Source: Acanthaster planci
Taxonomy: Eukaryota; Echinodermata; Asteroidea; Valvatida; Acanthasteridae
DNA: 64,000 nt
Reading direction: 5' to 3'
NCBI RefSeq assembly: GCF_001949145.1
Contig: NW_019091438.1
Location: 496,683-560,682 of the forward strand
The translations under genes were made by a program, and so were the position numbers. The notes under the pieces are model-generated. The model had not been told where the DNA came from, made no database searches, and worked only from the letters and a program-made list of their open reading frames with translations. Every line of letters begins with the position of its first letter. Position 1 is the stretch's first letter. Below, one piece after another: positions 13,863-25,290 of this stretch.

Positions 13863-16167
13863 GAAACATCCATGTTATCAGAAAAAATCAGGAAGCCATT
13901 TTCAGGATGTGGGCTTACCAATTACAGAATAAAAACAGCTTTTGGGGTTGGACTGAAAATAGTGTCAACTTGTGAGAAACCAGAAAGGACAAATCTGAAA
14001 AGAAAAAAACAGGATTAATACAACAGCAGTGGGTTTTGTGTCTCCATCAGCACAACAACGTTGGAAGCTGGAGCAAGTTGGTTAATGTAAAGTTGTTCAA
14101 AGTGTTCCTGCAGTCTTGGCCTTGTATATTTCCTATCTGATATCAAGCTGGTTGAGTCATACTTCACAAACGACAAATGTTATGATCCCCACCCCAAAGA
14201 TTAAATCCAGCCCTCTGAATTGCTTACTCCTGAGAGGGAAACCAAAACAAAGGTGAACATGAATAAAACAGACCACTTTTCACTCTTGTTATGAATACTT
14301 AATAACTTAAATTGAACAAAATTTAAATCACTATAAACAAAACAGGTTATCGGTTAGATCCATTTTATGCTTGCAAAGTGTGGGCGAGCAGCATCCATAA
14401 CTCATAACTCAATTAAATAAAATGTTCAGAGTTCTGTTCTTGGTTGATTTAAGTGGTGCTTGTGGCGTTCGATACTGTCCAGAGATGATTCTAGATAACA
14501 CACATCAGGGAAAACAAAAACAAAAAAAGGGCGGGGCTCTTCTAACGTATCCTCACATTAGCAGATCAATCCAGCCCATGCTGTGTTCAATGTGCTTACA
14601 CATGTCGTACCGTCTTCAGAGATGGCTTCAGGATCCGCAGACTCGGATCCAAGCCCCAAAAGTCTGATAAAGTCGCCAAACCGGACCTCTGATATCAGAC
14701 CTCTGTGCCGTAGGATGATGAATCCCCAGTCTCGGTTCCCCGGCGCATGCCCTAGGGAATACTCCCCTTAACAGCTGGCAAGGGCACAATGATCGTGAAG
14801 CTTGTGGTCCTCTTCATTCCAGCGGAGAGGGTTGAAAAGGCACACCCTATATTTTGTCCCTCATTTTGTACTGGAATGGGCTTTCAAGGGCAAGCCTTTC
14901 ACGTGTCGAAGATTCCTGGTGCTCAGTCACTCCAAAGTTGAATGTTGATACAAAAAAGAATAATTGGCATAAGACTCTCTTCCCTTACAAGGTCAAACTG
15001 CTCCCCCATGTTTGGTTTTATATTGAATTTCCCTTCAAAGCACTGTAGATTCCTTCCCACAAAATAACAATATCTTATTACAGTTATAAAGAAATATTTT
15101 TAATTTACACATCATCTTAACAAAAATAACAAAAGAAGAGCTCCTTCTTTCCTCTAATGCAAAGGATAAATATCTCCCAAACTGTGAATTTGTGATATTT
15201 CAGGCTGCCTTAGCCCACTGCCCACCGCCAAAAAGTAGAAATAGAAATTTTCAAAAATAGAAAGGAAAGGCCACCGGCCTTGGATGCGAGTAATAAATTA
15301 AATTGCAAGCTCCTGCCCAGGCACAATCTGGTACACGGACTAAATTGATTGTACAAATTGTCTTCCATTGTGCACCGCTCAGGCAGTTTTCCAAGTGCAT
15401 ATTTACATAATTCATTTTCGCCCAACTCCCAAAAGGAAATTATGCTCCTCGCGGCAATCCTTTTGAGTTTTCTCAAAGCAGTGCATGAAGTAAAAGCCAG
15501 CAAAATATAATATTCTGAGAGATACCTCTTCTCCATGGCAACTGCAGGGGCAACAGACTTATTAAAAAAATTCAAATTTGCGCAAAGCTCACAATTTATG
15601 CGCAGTTGTATGTACTCAGTCCCATGCCATCCGTTTTATGACAGTTTGATGTCCAGATATGAAATGCATGTCAAGATCTTTAAGCTATTCAAATGCTACT
15701 TTTTTGGTGGGAAAACTGAAAGAGACATTGCTATCACCAAATATTTGCTCAGAGCGTGTCACCCGTTACAAACACCAGCTTTCATATTTCCCTGAAAGAA
15801 ATTCCCCTCTTGTCGACAGAAGTTGCTCCCTGACCCTGCTGTGTGTCTCTATCAATAAAGGCTTTAATTCTTTTAGCGGGCAGGAAGTAAAGTAGCAAAT
15901 TTGATTAGCATAGTACAATGAAGTCTCACATTTTATTTTAAAACTAATTTGACCTTGGGCCAACAGCTAGTGAGCCTTAGTTCATTGCAAAGAACGACCA
16001 AAGCATACCATATGTCATTGCACACTGTTATGGCTGCGTTAGTTGCATTTGTTACTCGCCGTACTCATGGGTCCAGGGTAATCTTGCATACTTATCACTC
16101 TCGTACTTTTCAAATGCTCAAGGTTACCTTCTGCCACCTTGAAATAACCAAGTGATGCGAGAGTGTA

Positions 16168-16360
16168 CTCTCAGTCTAATACGGCCGCTTCACAACAGTG
16201 CACCACCAAGAGATTGCAACGCGGTGGCCAATCACAATGCGCCAAAATTTGTCGACCCAATGCGCGTTTGGAGAGGGTCGACAAATTTCGCGTGTTGTGA
16301 TTGGCCAACGCGTTGCTAACTCTTGGTGGCGCACTACTGTGAATCGCCTGTATTGAGAGT
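16168..16360. mobile_element. foldback MITE with arms of about 90 bp
   Basis: The left arm contains CACCACCAAGAG, then GGCCAATCACAA, then AAATTTGTCGACCC. The right arm returns GGGTCGACAAATTT, then TTGTGATTGGCCAACGCG, then CTCTTGGTGGCGCACTA. A loop of only about 15 bases separates them. The outer ends match as GTACTCTCAG and TTGAGAGTAT. Almost the whole element can form one hairpin. It is non-coding. Confidence 0.75.
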
Positions 16361-19268
16361 ATTATGCTTGCTTCATATTCACAGATTGTACTTCTGCTGT
16401 TTATGCTCTCAGGACTATACATGTACATGTACTTGTATTAAACAGGAGTAATGTACATGTACCTGAACACTGCCTATGACTTCATTCCAACATGTATTTG
16501 TGATGTCAATTTTAACTCGAGGCTTCACACGAAGGCCAGACTATGAGAGTGTTGTCTGCTTTAATTTATTCCTGCAAGTTGTGTACAAAAGTCATTTTCA
16601 ATTTCCTCCACGCGACTTTGGTAAACCCATTTCAAATAAACAAGAACCGACCACGTAGTGTAGAGCTACAACCTGCTGGCTTCATACACGGGTCCTGCTG
16701 GCACTGTGTACTGGTACAATTCTGCACTGGTTGACCACAGGGGCTCAGAGGCTCTCTGTGCGGAAAATTAAAAGAATGTGGCCGACCAAACAGTTTTCAA
16801 TACGTGACCTGGGCCCGCCCACAATGGATCCGCAATGATTTCAACACGGATGTGCGAGAAGATCGCCATAGATCCACTTTCAGGTCTGCCACAAAGAAAA
16901 TCACTCTTCTGCTGTTAATGAAGCTGAACAGGGACTGCTAGACATGTCTTAGCTTTGGTGGTCTGGAGATTTTCTGTTTGGACAGAGTGAGAACCAGAGG
17001 TTGCCTTCAATTCCGCCAGGGTGGCAGAAAGAAAGCAGACAAATCTGCTTGCTGTCACAGAAAATGATTCGAGCAGTGATGCTCCAGAGTTTCAGTCGTC
17101 ATCTCGTTCACTTATCCATGCTGCTAGAGTCTGGATTGATAGCTTGATCGACAAAATATGTGAAATGGCATAATGAGAGTTTTTGTTTTGTATTAGTAAG
17201 TGCATGTTTTGACCATTGTCTTAATTTGGAAGAATTTGCTGTTGCAAAAACACTGCAGGCTATGTCCATTGGAGCACCCTACTTTTGGAAATTTCTTCTT
17301 CACATGTAGGCCTACCTCTTGCATTTGCAAGTTTTCATCTGAATGTGGTCAATGTGATTGAAATTCCTGTCTGAATCGACTGCATAGTTCTGTCTCTCTG
17401 TAACACCCCCTTCTCCATCCCACCACCTACCAATATTTGTCTCAGTCTGATATTGTTGTCTGTCTTCATGGGTGGAGATTTCTCGTCACATGAGGGGGGG
17501 ATGATTTCTCAAAGCTCAGCACGGCCTCCATCCTAGGTGAGATCATGACACCGTCAAAAACTCACAGAGAGACGTGCTTGCTCTTACACTGTGGAAGCGA
17601 TTTCTTTCGGGCGGAGGTGTTGGTTCCGAGAAGAGCCGTTGGTCAAAGAACACAAAGAACAGTGTGCTCTGTTTGTAGTCTGGAGATGCACAGAAGAGAG
17701 CCAGAGATATATTGCTCCATGCTAAGCTTCAACCAACACCCATGCAGCACCTCTTCCTTTCAACCACTGCACGTGCCTTTTAAAATGACAGTCATATTAA
17801 AGGTTTCTCGTGTTTCAGATTATCGGCCCTCTCACCACCAGAAAATTTCTAATATCAAAAGCAAAGAAACAGGGACTGATGCACGCGGGTTTGACTTTTG
17901 GAAAAGTGATTTTTTCATTAACATCTGCCCCATTAAAGTGGCCATTATCACGAAGAAGTTTCTCTGATTTTCTAAGAAAAAAATACTGCAGCTAATGGGT
18001 GCACCTCAAAGGTTACAATTAAATATCAAAGGTGACAAATTTGGCCCGTTGTAACGTTCTCACGTAATGGTACTCCCACAGGATTGAACAGTGGGCTGTG
18101 TACAGTGTTGCAAACAAAGGGGGATAGCTGGGGCTGGGGCTTTGGTTTTTTGCCCCCCCCCAGGGGGTTTTCAAATGTTTATTGTACTTTCCTTTCTGAA
18201 AAAATGAAGATACAATATACATCTTACACATCTTCTACTACTTCCGCTGATAATATAACTCAGGGCCATGCATCTGAGTCTTCTGTGGCACAACGGAGGG
18301 GATCAGAGACTTGACCATTATGAGCTATTTTGGGGTAAATTTCTGTTTTAGCCCCATCCCCCCTCCCCCCGACAACTCCCGGGTTCGCCATTGGCTGGGT
18401 ACTTTGATAAACCTCACTTGAAGCACCTTACCACTGGCTAAACAGAGAGCCGAATTTGACTACTAAATAACCCACACAGCGTTGACTGCGACAGATCAAT
18501 GCGGTATATGACTCTGCCTCCTCTTTTAATTTGTTGTAGCGATGTACCCCTATCTCCTCCCCCCCTTTTTGTTCTTGCCTTCAACCAGTTATACAAAAAC
18601 TATCATAAAGGACGAAGTTCTCCTAAACTTACACCCAGCCTGTGTGAGTGTTCTGGTTTACCTTCGTTTTGGGCACCTGCCTTTTATAAATGCCAGGTTT
18701 ACAACTTCCTTTTTCTCATTTTTAAATAATGGATCTGCCAGTGGACATATACAAAAAGGACTTTGCTAGTTCTTAATGATTTATAAACAGCTAGGGCTTG
18801 TAAGAAATGACATGCGTGAAGCATGGATTGTGGAACCTGGATAGACAGTTACCTGAACCTTCCCCACTTAGCTTGAGATGTATTACTATATTGTTGATGG
18901 TGTGCGGGTGAAGCGGTGATGCACTCAGCAACATACTGTATATGTTCTAGTATATGCCCCAGCTATTCATCATTTCCAGTGGTTTCGGGTACAGGTACGT
19001 GTGTATGGTAATGTTGCATTTGCCGTGCAAGAGCTGTACGACTACATTGAGGCCTACTCCAAAGGCTGCGCCAATGGGGCACATGACGTGAGTGCTAGAT
19101 TGCAAACATTGTCCAACGGGGTGCATATTATCTTAAAATGGCTTTTGCCTGAGAGTTATTTGAGTGTGGACAGAAATGGCGCCCCAGTGTCTCTTGTCAT
19201 ATGTAGAGGTTTTTTGGGTTTTTTTTTAACCGTGAGGTTACACACAGGCTGCATCTGAATCTCTTGTC

Positions 19269-19342
19269 TAGAGCTAGGTCTAGGTCTTCACTCCTTTAGA
19301 AATGCATGGAGACGTGTAGACAATAGACCTAGCCGTAGCTCT
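19269..19342. repeat. small imperfect hairpin
   Basis: AGAGCTAGGTCTAG at 19269 is mirrored by AGACCTAGCCGTAGCTCT ending at 19342, with CACTCC and GGAGAC pairing inside. The loop is centred near AAATGCAT. Confidence 0.5.
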
Positions 19343-20600
19343 GGAAGCCCGTTTTGGACACGGCCACAGTGTCAATCCATGCTGTCGTGTCTAAGTTTGG
19401 TTGTTGGTGCTGGATGCCTCAATTACAGGTGTATGCACATTATACGTGTACTTCTTAAATATCTGGCATTTTTAATATAAGGTCTGTTCATTTCTTTACT
19501 TCTGCATCTACTTGAGTAATGAGTACATCACTCTTAGTGGCTTGGAACAAGTCCATTCGACTCCATTATGTCGTTGACTGCAGTTGACCCAATTTCTTCC
19601 CAGAATTGGCACTTCGTTCACTGCAGTCTGGATTAATAAGTGTCTCTGGGACATAAAGAGCGTGACAGAAAAACAGGTTTTTCAAACCAATCAATACCCC
19701 CAAGAGATTTTTTGTGATTGTTGGCTTTTATGGAAGGCCTTAGCTGCAGGTGATCATGTTTAAATGAAAGCAGGTGGTTTTTTTGTGAGAGTGATCATTG
19801 GGCTTTTGTTCCAATTGTAGCCCCTATTCCAGGCAGTGTTAGGGAGATGGATTGGAATCCTTCGCTGTTTTCCCTCCTTGCTATTACAGTCTTTACTTGG
19901 TTAGTGAACTCTGCTAGGTGTTTGACATTTCCCAAGCTATTGCCATCAGATGTCAGTTGCCATGATTGGGATCTGTCATTGAGTCCTTTCATCCCAGTAA
20001 ATTGAGAGCTAAACCCCTTGTTTTGCATGTCTCTGCTCACCTCCAAAGGACCCGTCTGCACAAGGATGCCATAGTCAAACCATGATCTGGTGATGTGGCA
20101 TTGTGATTCTAAGACTCTACCTTAATAACTGCATGTATAAATCATCCTTGACTCCAAGAACTCAATCTTGGATCCTTTTAAAGATTCATTCATATCACAG
20201 GGAGTTGGGAAGGAAAAAGATGACATGATGCCATGACCATTAAATATTTGGTCAGTTGTGGCTGCGCACCATACATATGGGCATTGGGCATCTGTGGTTA
20301 TTGCCTTTCTCCACGTCATCAACATGTACAAGTGGGACCTACTCCCACCAAAATAAGACCAACTGCTACATATCCCGGTCTCCTCTACCATAGCAGTCAA
20401 ATGTTGTCATATGGTTATTGAATTATACCACTGTGGTCAGAATCAAGCACCGCCCATGGAGTTAATGCTCTTGATCCTTCTTTTCAAATGACCACAGGAA
20501 ACTACCCGTGGAAATAAGCCTTTTGCGAGTTAACTTTGACCCAAATCTGTTACACTGAGTTCTTTAAATTCACGTGAACATAACAACTTGAATTCTCCTT

Positions 20601-20789
20601 ACTAAAACCACTGTTGCTATACTTTGTGATTCGGGGCAAGCTTTTGCTTAGTTACATAAGAGATGCCTTTAACAATACACTATTCTCAATGGATAAGAAG
20701 AGCACAAAGGAACCAGTCCATTCCAGAGATGGTGGTCGCTATGTGAAAGCTTGCCCCGAATCACAAGGTATAGCAACAGTGTCTTTAGT
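20601..20789. mobile_element. short MITE with 37-45 bp near-perfect TIRs
   Basis: The left arm begins ACTAAAACCACTGTTGCTAT and runs on through GATTCGGGGCAAGCTTTT. The right arm is its near-perfect reverse complement, starting GAAAGCTTGCCCCGAATCAC and ending CAACAGTGTCTTTAGT. About 100 bp separate the arms. There is no coding capacity. The high arm identity suggests that it is fairly recent. Confidence 0.75.
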
Positions 20790-21729
20790 CTGGGGACTGC
20801 AAATCGTTATGTTTATGTGCAGTCAGATAACACAGTGCCCAAGATTTTATTCAAATTTAACTCGCAAATGGCTGATTACCACAGGAAACTTTTAGAGCTA
20901 TATCCAGTAATGGTATAGAGTTTCGGCTTTAAAAAACCTTCTTTATATTCTTTAAGTGCAAATTCCTCAATCCTTCACAGTAATACTTTGAAGCCATCCT
21001 GTTTTAGGTTAAAATTGGGAGGATCCACTCGTATATAAAGAGGAAAAAACTGTTCAAATTAAACTGAACTGCAGTGCGAATTCAGTGTGCATGTATCTCG
21101 TATACGTCGCTTGCGTATGTCTTTCAAGTCAACTCTGAGGGCAGTCCCCTCTGTTGAGTGCTTTTTTTAGAGGTTGCCTGTAGCAGTAGCATGCTCCACT
21201 TGTGCCGATCTTTCTTCCTGTAAGTCCTAGTCACTGTTGACATATACAGCGTTGATATGCATGAAAGCCAGTACAAACACAGAGGTGTGTGTCTCTAACC
21301 TGTAGTGTACTATTTATTGAGCTTGTTTATGCATACAGATAGATGTAAGGCCTCATTACAAGCAAAAGCGCAGCGTCCACCCTTAATGAGTTGATATTGT
21401 CCTGCGGTAGGAAACTCGCCACAGGGGTTTCTCCAGGAATTCAGATTATCCTCAGGAGAAAAGAACAGGTAGACAGTAATGCAGCATTAGAGGTGCATAA
21501 TATCTGGCAATATTTGTCAATCAAGGGCGCTGAATCACGAGTCCTCTAGCTCATTGGGTTAAAACCTTTCCTGAAATCACCTCAGTTCTCCATGAGTGTA
21601 CGCCTAGATGGTGTGACACCGTTTCAGGCACAAATGAACTTTAACCATTTTCTGCCCTCACAGACAGTGTCAGACACCCATTTTTATGCTTCTGCATGGG
21701 TGGATGGAGGCATGTGGGGGGGGTTGGGG

Positions 21730-21810
21730 AAGTGACTTGGCCATGGTCACAACAATATCACCACAATCTGCAATCAGAAGCTGAAAACCCTAACCACTGA
21801 CTCAGTAAGA
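21730..21810 (-). mobile_element. tRNA-SINE remnant
   Basis: Read on the minus strand, the order is GAGTCAGTGGTTAGGG, CTTCTGATTGCAGA, then TTGTTGTGACCATGGCCAAG and TCACTT. This follows the usual layout of a tRNA-SINE (gtggttaggg, ctctgatt, then gtccttgggcaagtcactt), as I recall it. It is heavily decayed and the B box is poor. Confidence 0.45.
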
Positions 21811-22953
21811 CGGGTTGCCTTGGTACCGGTTTGCCATTCTAGAAGTATATAGGCCTACCGTAGCACAAGTTCAAAAGATGATACTTGTGCGTCTTCAACT
21901 TTATTTCGTGAAAAGTTGTTCTTTGTCATTGAAACGTGGCCAGTAGGCAGATTCAGTGTGAACTTTATTTCGTCTACCTCGGTTTGGCATTTACAAAACA
22001 CTTAGGCCTATGTCAAAAACAGACGGAAGGAGAAAACACTCTGGGACAACTTTTATCGGAAGGAATAAAAAGAATCAACCACAGCGAAGCCTGTCAAGAC
22101 AGTGGTAGGAAGCCATCAACACATGATTGCCACATCTGGTGCTACGCAGCTGTCATGACTGAGCTGCCTACCGTAATGAGGACCTTAATGAGTTAGGAAG
22201 ACATTAGTAATGTTGTCCTTGAGGTGTTGTGCATCATTAAACTGTATCTGCTCTTTGTTGACTCCCTGTACTGCTAATCAGGCCCGTCTAATGAGTGTCA
22301 CCAATGGTTGAACACACGTGCGCTACATTAATTAAAAATAATCAGGGTTTTCATTGTTAGCAAGGCTGAGGCAAAGGCATCAGGTTTTAGTTGGCAGTGC
22401 ATGGAGTTCACGTACAGCCACGTTGGACGATTCTCCAGCTGGCGTGATTGTAATCAACGAGGATGGGATTTTTATCTGAGATTGCTGCCTGTCTGAAATG
22501 ATGATGGAAATCCAGACAGCAATCTATTTTGTTTTTGTTTTTTTTTTGGTCCAAGCACTGTTTGGGACAAAGCTGATGCAGCAACCAATCAAACACTGAA
22601 ACATAGCATCGTCTCACTTCTGCCCCCCTTTTTTTAAATTTAGAACGTTGATCATTATGCGCACTTGTTTTGGGCCGGCAGTTCTTGTTTGCTTGCCAAT
22701 GGGGAAGAAGCGAACTTACTCTTGTCGCTGATTCATCTAGCCCCCAAAATCTCCAGCAGCTCAAATTTTGCCAGCTACATCCCTGCGTGTAGATGGCATT
22801 GAAAACAGGTGAACTGACAAGCAGAAGTAGTTTGCTGACTATTGCTACATGTTCGTGACTTTTATAGTCAAATAACTTTTTACAAATGAAGAGCTTTTTT
22901 CTTTGGTTTTTTTCTCTTCACTGGCTGGAAGTGCATTAATTCTCTCCTTTCAG

Positions 22954-23031
22954 AGGAAAAGAAAAGCTCTGATCAAAATCCTGACAAAGCTGGAAATACA
23001 CAAGGACTCGTCCAACTTGTTTAGCAATCAG
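22954..23031 (+). CDS. isolated exon-like segment, unknown product
   Basis: A strong acceptor (TTCTCTCCTTTCAG) is followed by 78 bases open in one frame (RKRKALIKILTKLEIHKDSS, then six more residues) and a GTATTT donor. It is 26 codons, phase 0 at both ends. The peptide is Lys-rich and looks exon-like, but I cannot assign it to a protein. Its phase does not obviously fit the first exon of gene 1. It may be a chance match or an exon of an unrecognised transcript. Confidence 0.25.
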
Positions 23032-25204
23032 GTATTTTCAGCCCTGCGTTTGACAGCACAGTTTACGTCACGTTGCACGGTGGAAGACACTGTGAGAGAA
23101 AATTTCACTGGCAAATAAAGATCCGATAACCTGATCTAGCTAATGGACAATGCAGTATACGCTGATGAATATCACCTGCTACCTTGCCATCGTTTTTGGT
23201 TTTTTAGACTGAATGTGTTTTCTTAAAATGCATTCTCTCAGTCTATTTGCAAACCGCCACCCTACATGTAAATGCCATTATCACGTTACTCCACAAATAT
23301 CCCTCTTGCACATCATAGTAATGCTTTTTTATGATCGTTAGCATGGTATGCACATGCCAGGGGTGTGAGATTTCAGCTTTGCAGTTGATTTCAGGTTTTG
23401 GGAGTAGAGATTTTTACTCTGAATTTCAACTTTTTTGTACACCTGCTCGGAACTAAATCAGGGGAACTTTTGACATTTCAGCTTAATGCTAGCTGTGTCA
23501 GTTTTTCCAGTACTGTATGCGGCCACCCACACCCCTGGCGTACATCGTGTGGTGTCTAACACTTTGATAGTGTTCCTCAAATTAATCTATAGCATTGATG
23601 TAAGTATATACCCTCCCCCAGCTCTAGTGCTAGCTCTGCCCCCACCTCACCACCCCTGAACATACATGTATGGAACAAAGATCTGGAAAGAAAAGGGAAA
23701 TAAAATGCCAAATTCGGCAATATGTTGTGAATAATAAGCAATGAAGAGTGCACGAATGGATGATAAAGTTGGTGGTTGAGCAGTCCTGCATTCATTGCCT
23801 GTGAAGTGTGTTCATAGGTAGATCTGAGGAGCAAAGGTAGCCCCCAACCCCACCCCGCCCTCTAAAAGAAAAGAGGGTTAGTTTTTGAAACATGAAAGGT
23901 ATTTGCTGGACTTTTTCACTTCTCTTTTCTCCCAAAGTATGTGAAAAGCCCCTCAATATAGCCTCACCTCTCAGAAAGGCCATACATAAAGAAATGCTCA
24001 AATCCTCCCCCCCATGGGTCCCCTTCACCCCCTCCCCCCACAAAAAAATTTGGTCCTGTATCAATCTTTCAGTGTACACAGTCCACACTGCGTGGGCACA
24101 GGTTTTCAAGAGTGGGAAATTGACAATGTGTTTTTCCATCATGTTGTCTTGTTCCATTTAACCATTTCCCTACAGTTCCAGTGCATCTTTGCTTTAATTG
24201 AACAATTCGTGGCTGGAGATGTTTGCGTACAGCTACCGTCTCTCTTATTCCCGATACTCCTCAGAAGTTGTGCCTCATAAAGGTCCATTCCAGGAAAAAT
24301 TGAAATAGATTGGTATTGTTTTTACCGCCACCATGATGAATAAGAGTTAAATTTCCAGCTGCATGGATTCTTCAAAACTAATCAGACATTCTTTGCCAGA
24401 GTTTGTATGTGATGTAGTACTGATTTCCGGGATTTACACCTTTCTACACTTCACATAGTAAGTCCCAGCATTGGGCAGATTGGGACGGATTTGTGTACAG
24501 CGGCCAGGAAGTGTTGCATTCAGATATCAATACCTGTAACCTCGCTTGGAGAAAAAAAAAATTCTCTCCACTCTATTCTGGTATATCTCCTCCTTTGGGC
24601 AACTAGATTGCAGATGCATTATCGGCAGTGACAATCTGGTAACTCCGTCCTTATCTTATCATACCCTGCAGTGGATTTATTTTTCCAACCAATCGATTCC
24701 GAACCTGTGTCAGAAGTGATTATCATAACACGAGGCCATCCAGGACTCGACTGTGTGCTCATGTGGCTTTGCTGTCATCTACCTATGTGACAGCGGATTA
24801 CATGGCTCAGTGCATAGCTGCCATATCGACTTGGAATCAGAATAGTGCCACACATTGAAAGGAAATCGTAACATTTGTTGTCTCAAGAATGGACCAACAA
24901 TTTTCCAAAATAAGGTTAACTATAGATAAGACAAATTAAATCAATTTTTAAGTACAATTATGTTACCGGGCAGTTTATTTATTGAAGATAAATGAGTCAT
25001 TGTCTTGTTTGGGGGAAGAGGTAACAGAACATATTAAACGTGATGTTAAGTATTGATTCATCTTGGGCAATACAGCAAATTCTTGTCACTTGTGTTTTTA
25101 CTGTCCACAACTCACTAGACAGAAATTTTGCCATAGCTTTTTGACAAAATGAGCACTGCACACTTGGTAAAGCATGAGAGTGTGGGAAAGGAAGTTCGCA
25201 ACCT

Positions 25205-25290
25205 TACTTTGCTTGGGTGGGATTCTAACCCATGACATCCTGTTCATTAGTGCAGACATCCAACAGCTGGGGGGGGCTAGCTGGCTGATT
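25205..25290 (-). mobile_element. tRNA-SINE remnant
   Basis: Read on the minus strand it has TGTCATGGGTTAGAATCCCA, which fits a tRNA B box (GGTTCRANNCC) with one change. This follows a GCACTAATGAACAGGATG segment as in tRNA-type SINEs. Boundaries are uncertain. Confidence 0.45.

Larger units (their letters stand above)
13863..20600. other. non-coding, no gene recognised
   Basis: Contains the foldback element at 16168-16360, a hairpin at 19269-19342, overlapping TACATGTA palindromes at 16418-16431 and a C run near 18153-18162. Open frames such as the minus-strand frame 15575-15210 and the plus-strand frame 17545-17967 have no recognisable similarity or splice context. Confidence 0.5.

Noticed and set aside
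15210-15575. 121-codon minus-strand frame
   Set aside because: No recognised motif and no splice context. Likely chance.
18356-18384. GGGTTCGCC as a tRNA B box
   Set aside because: No A box at the right distance and no cloverleaf could be drawn.
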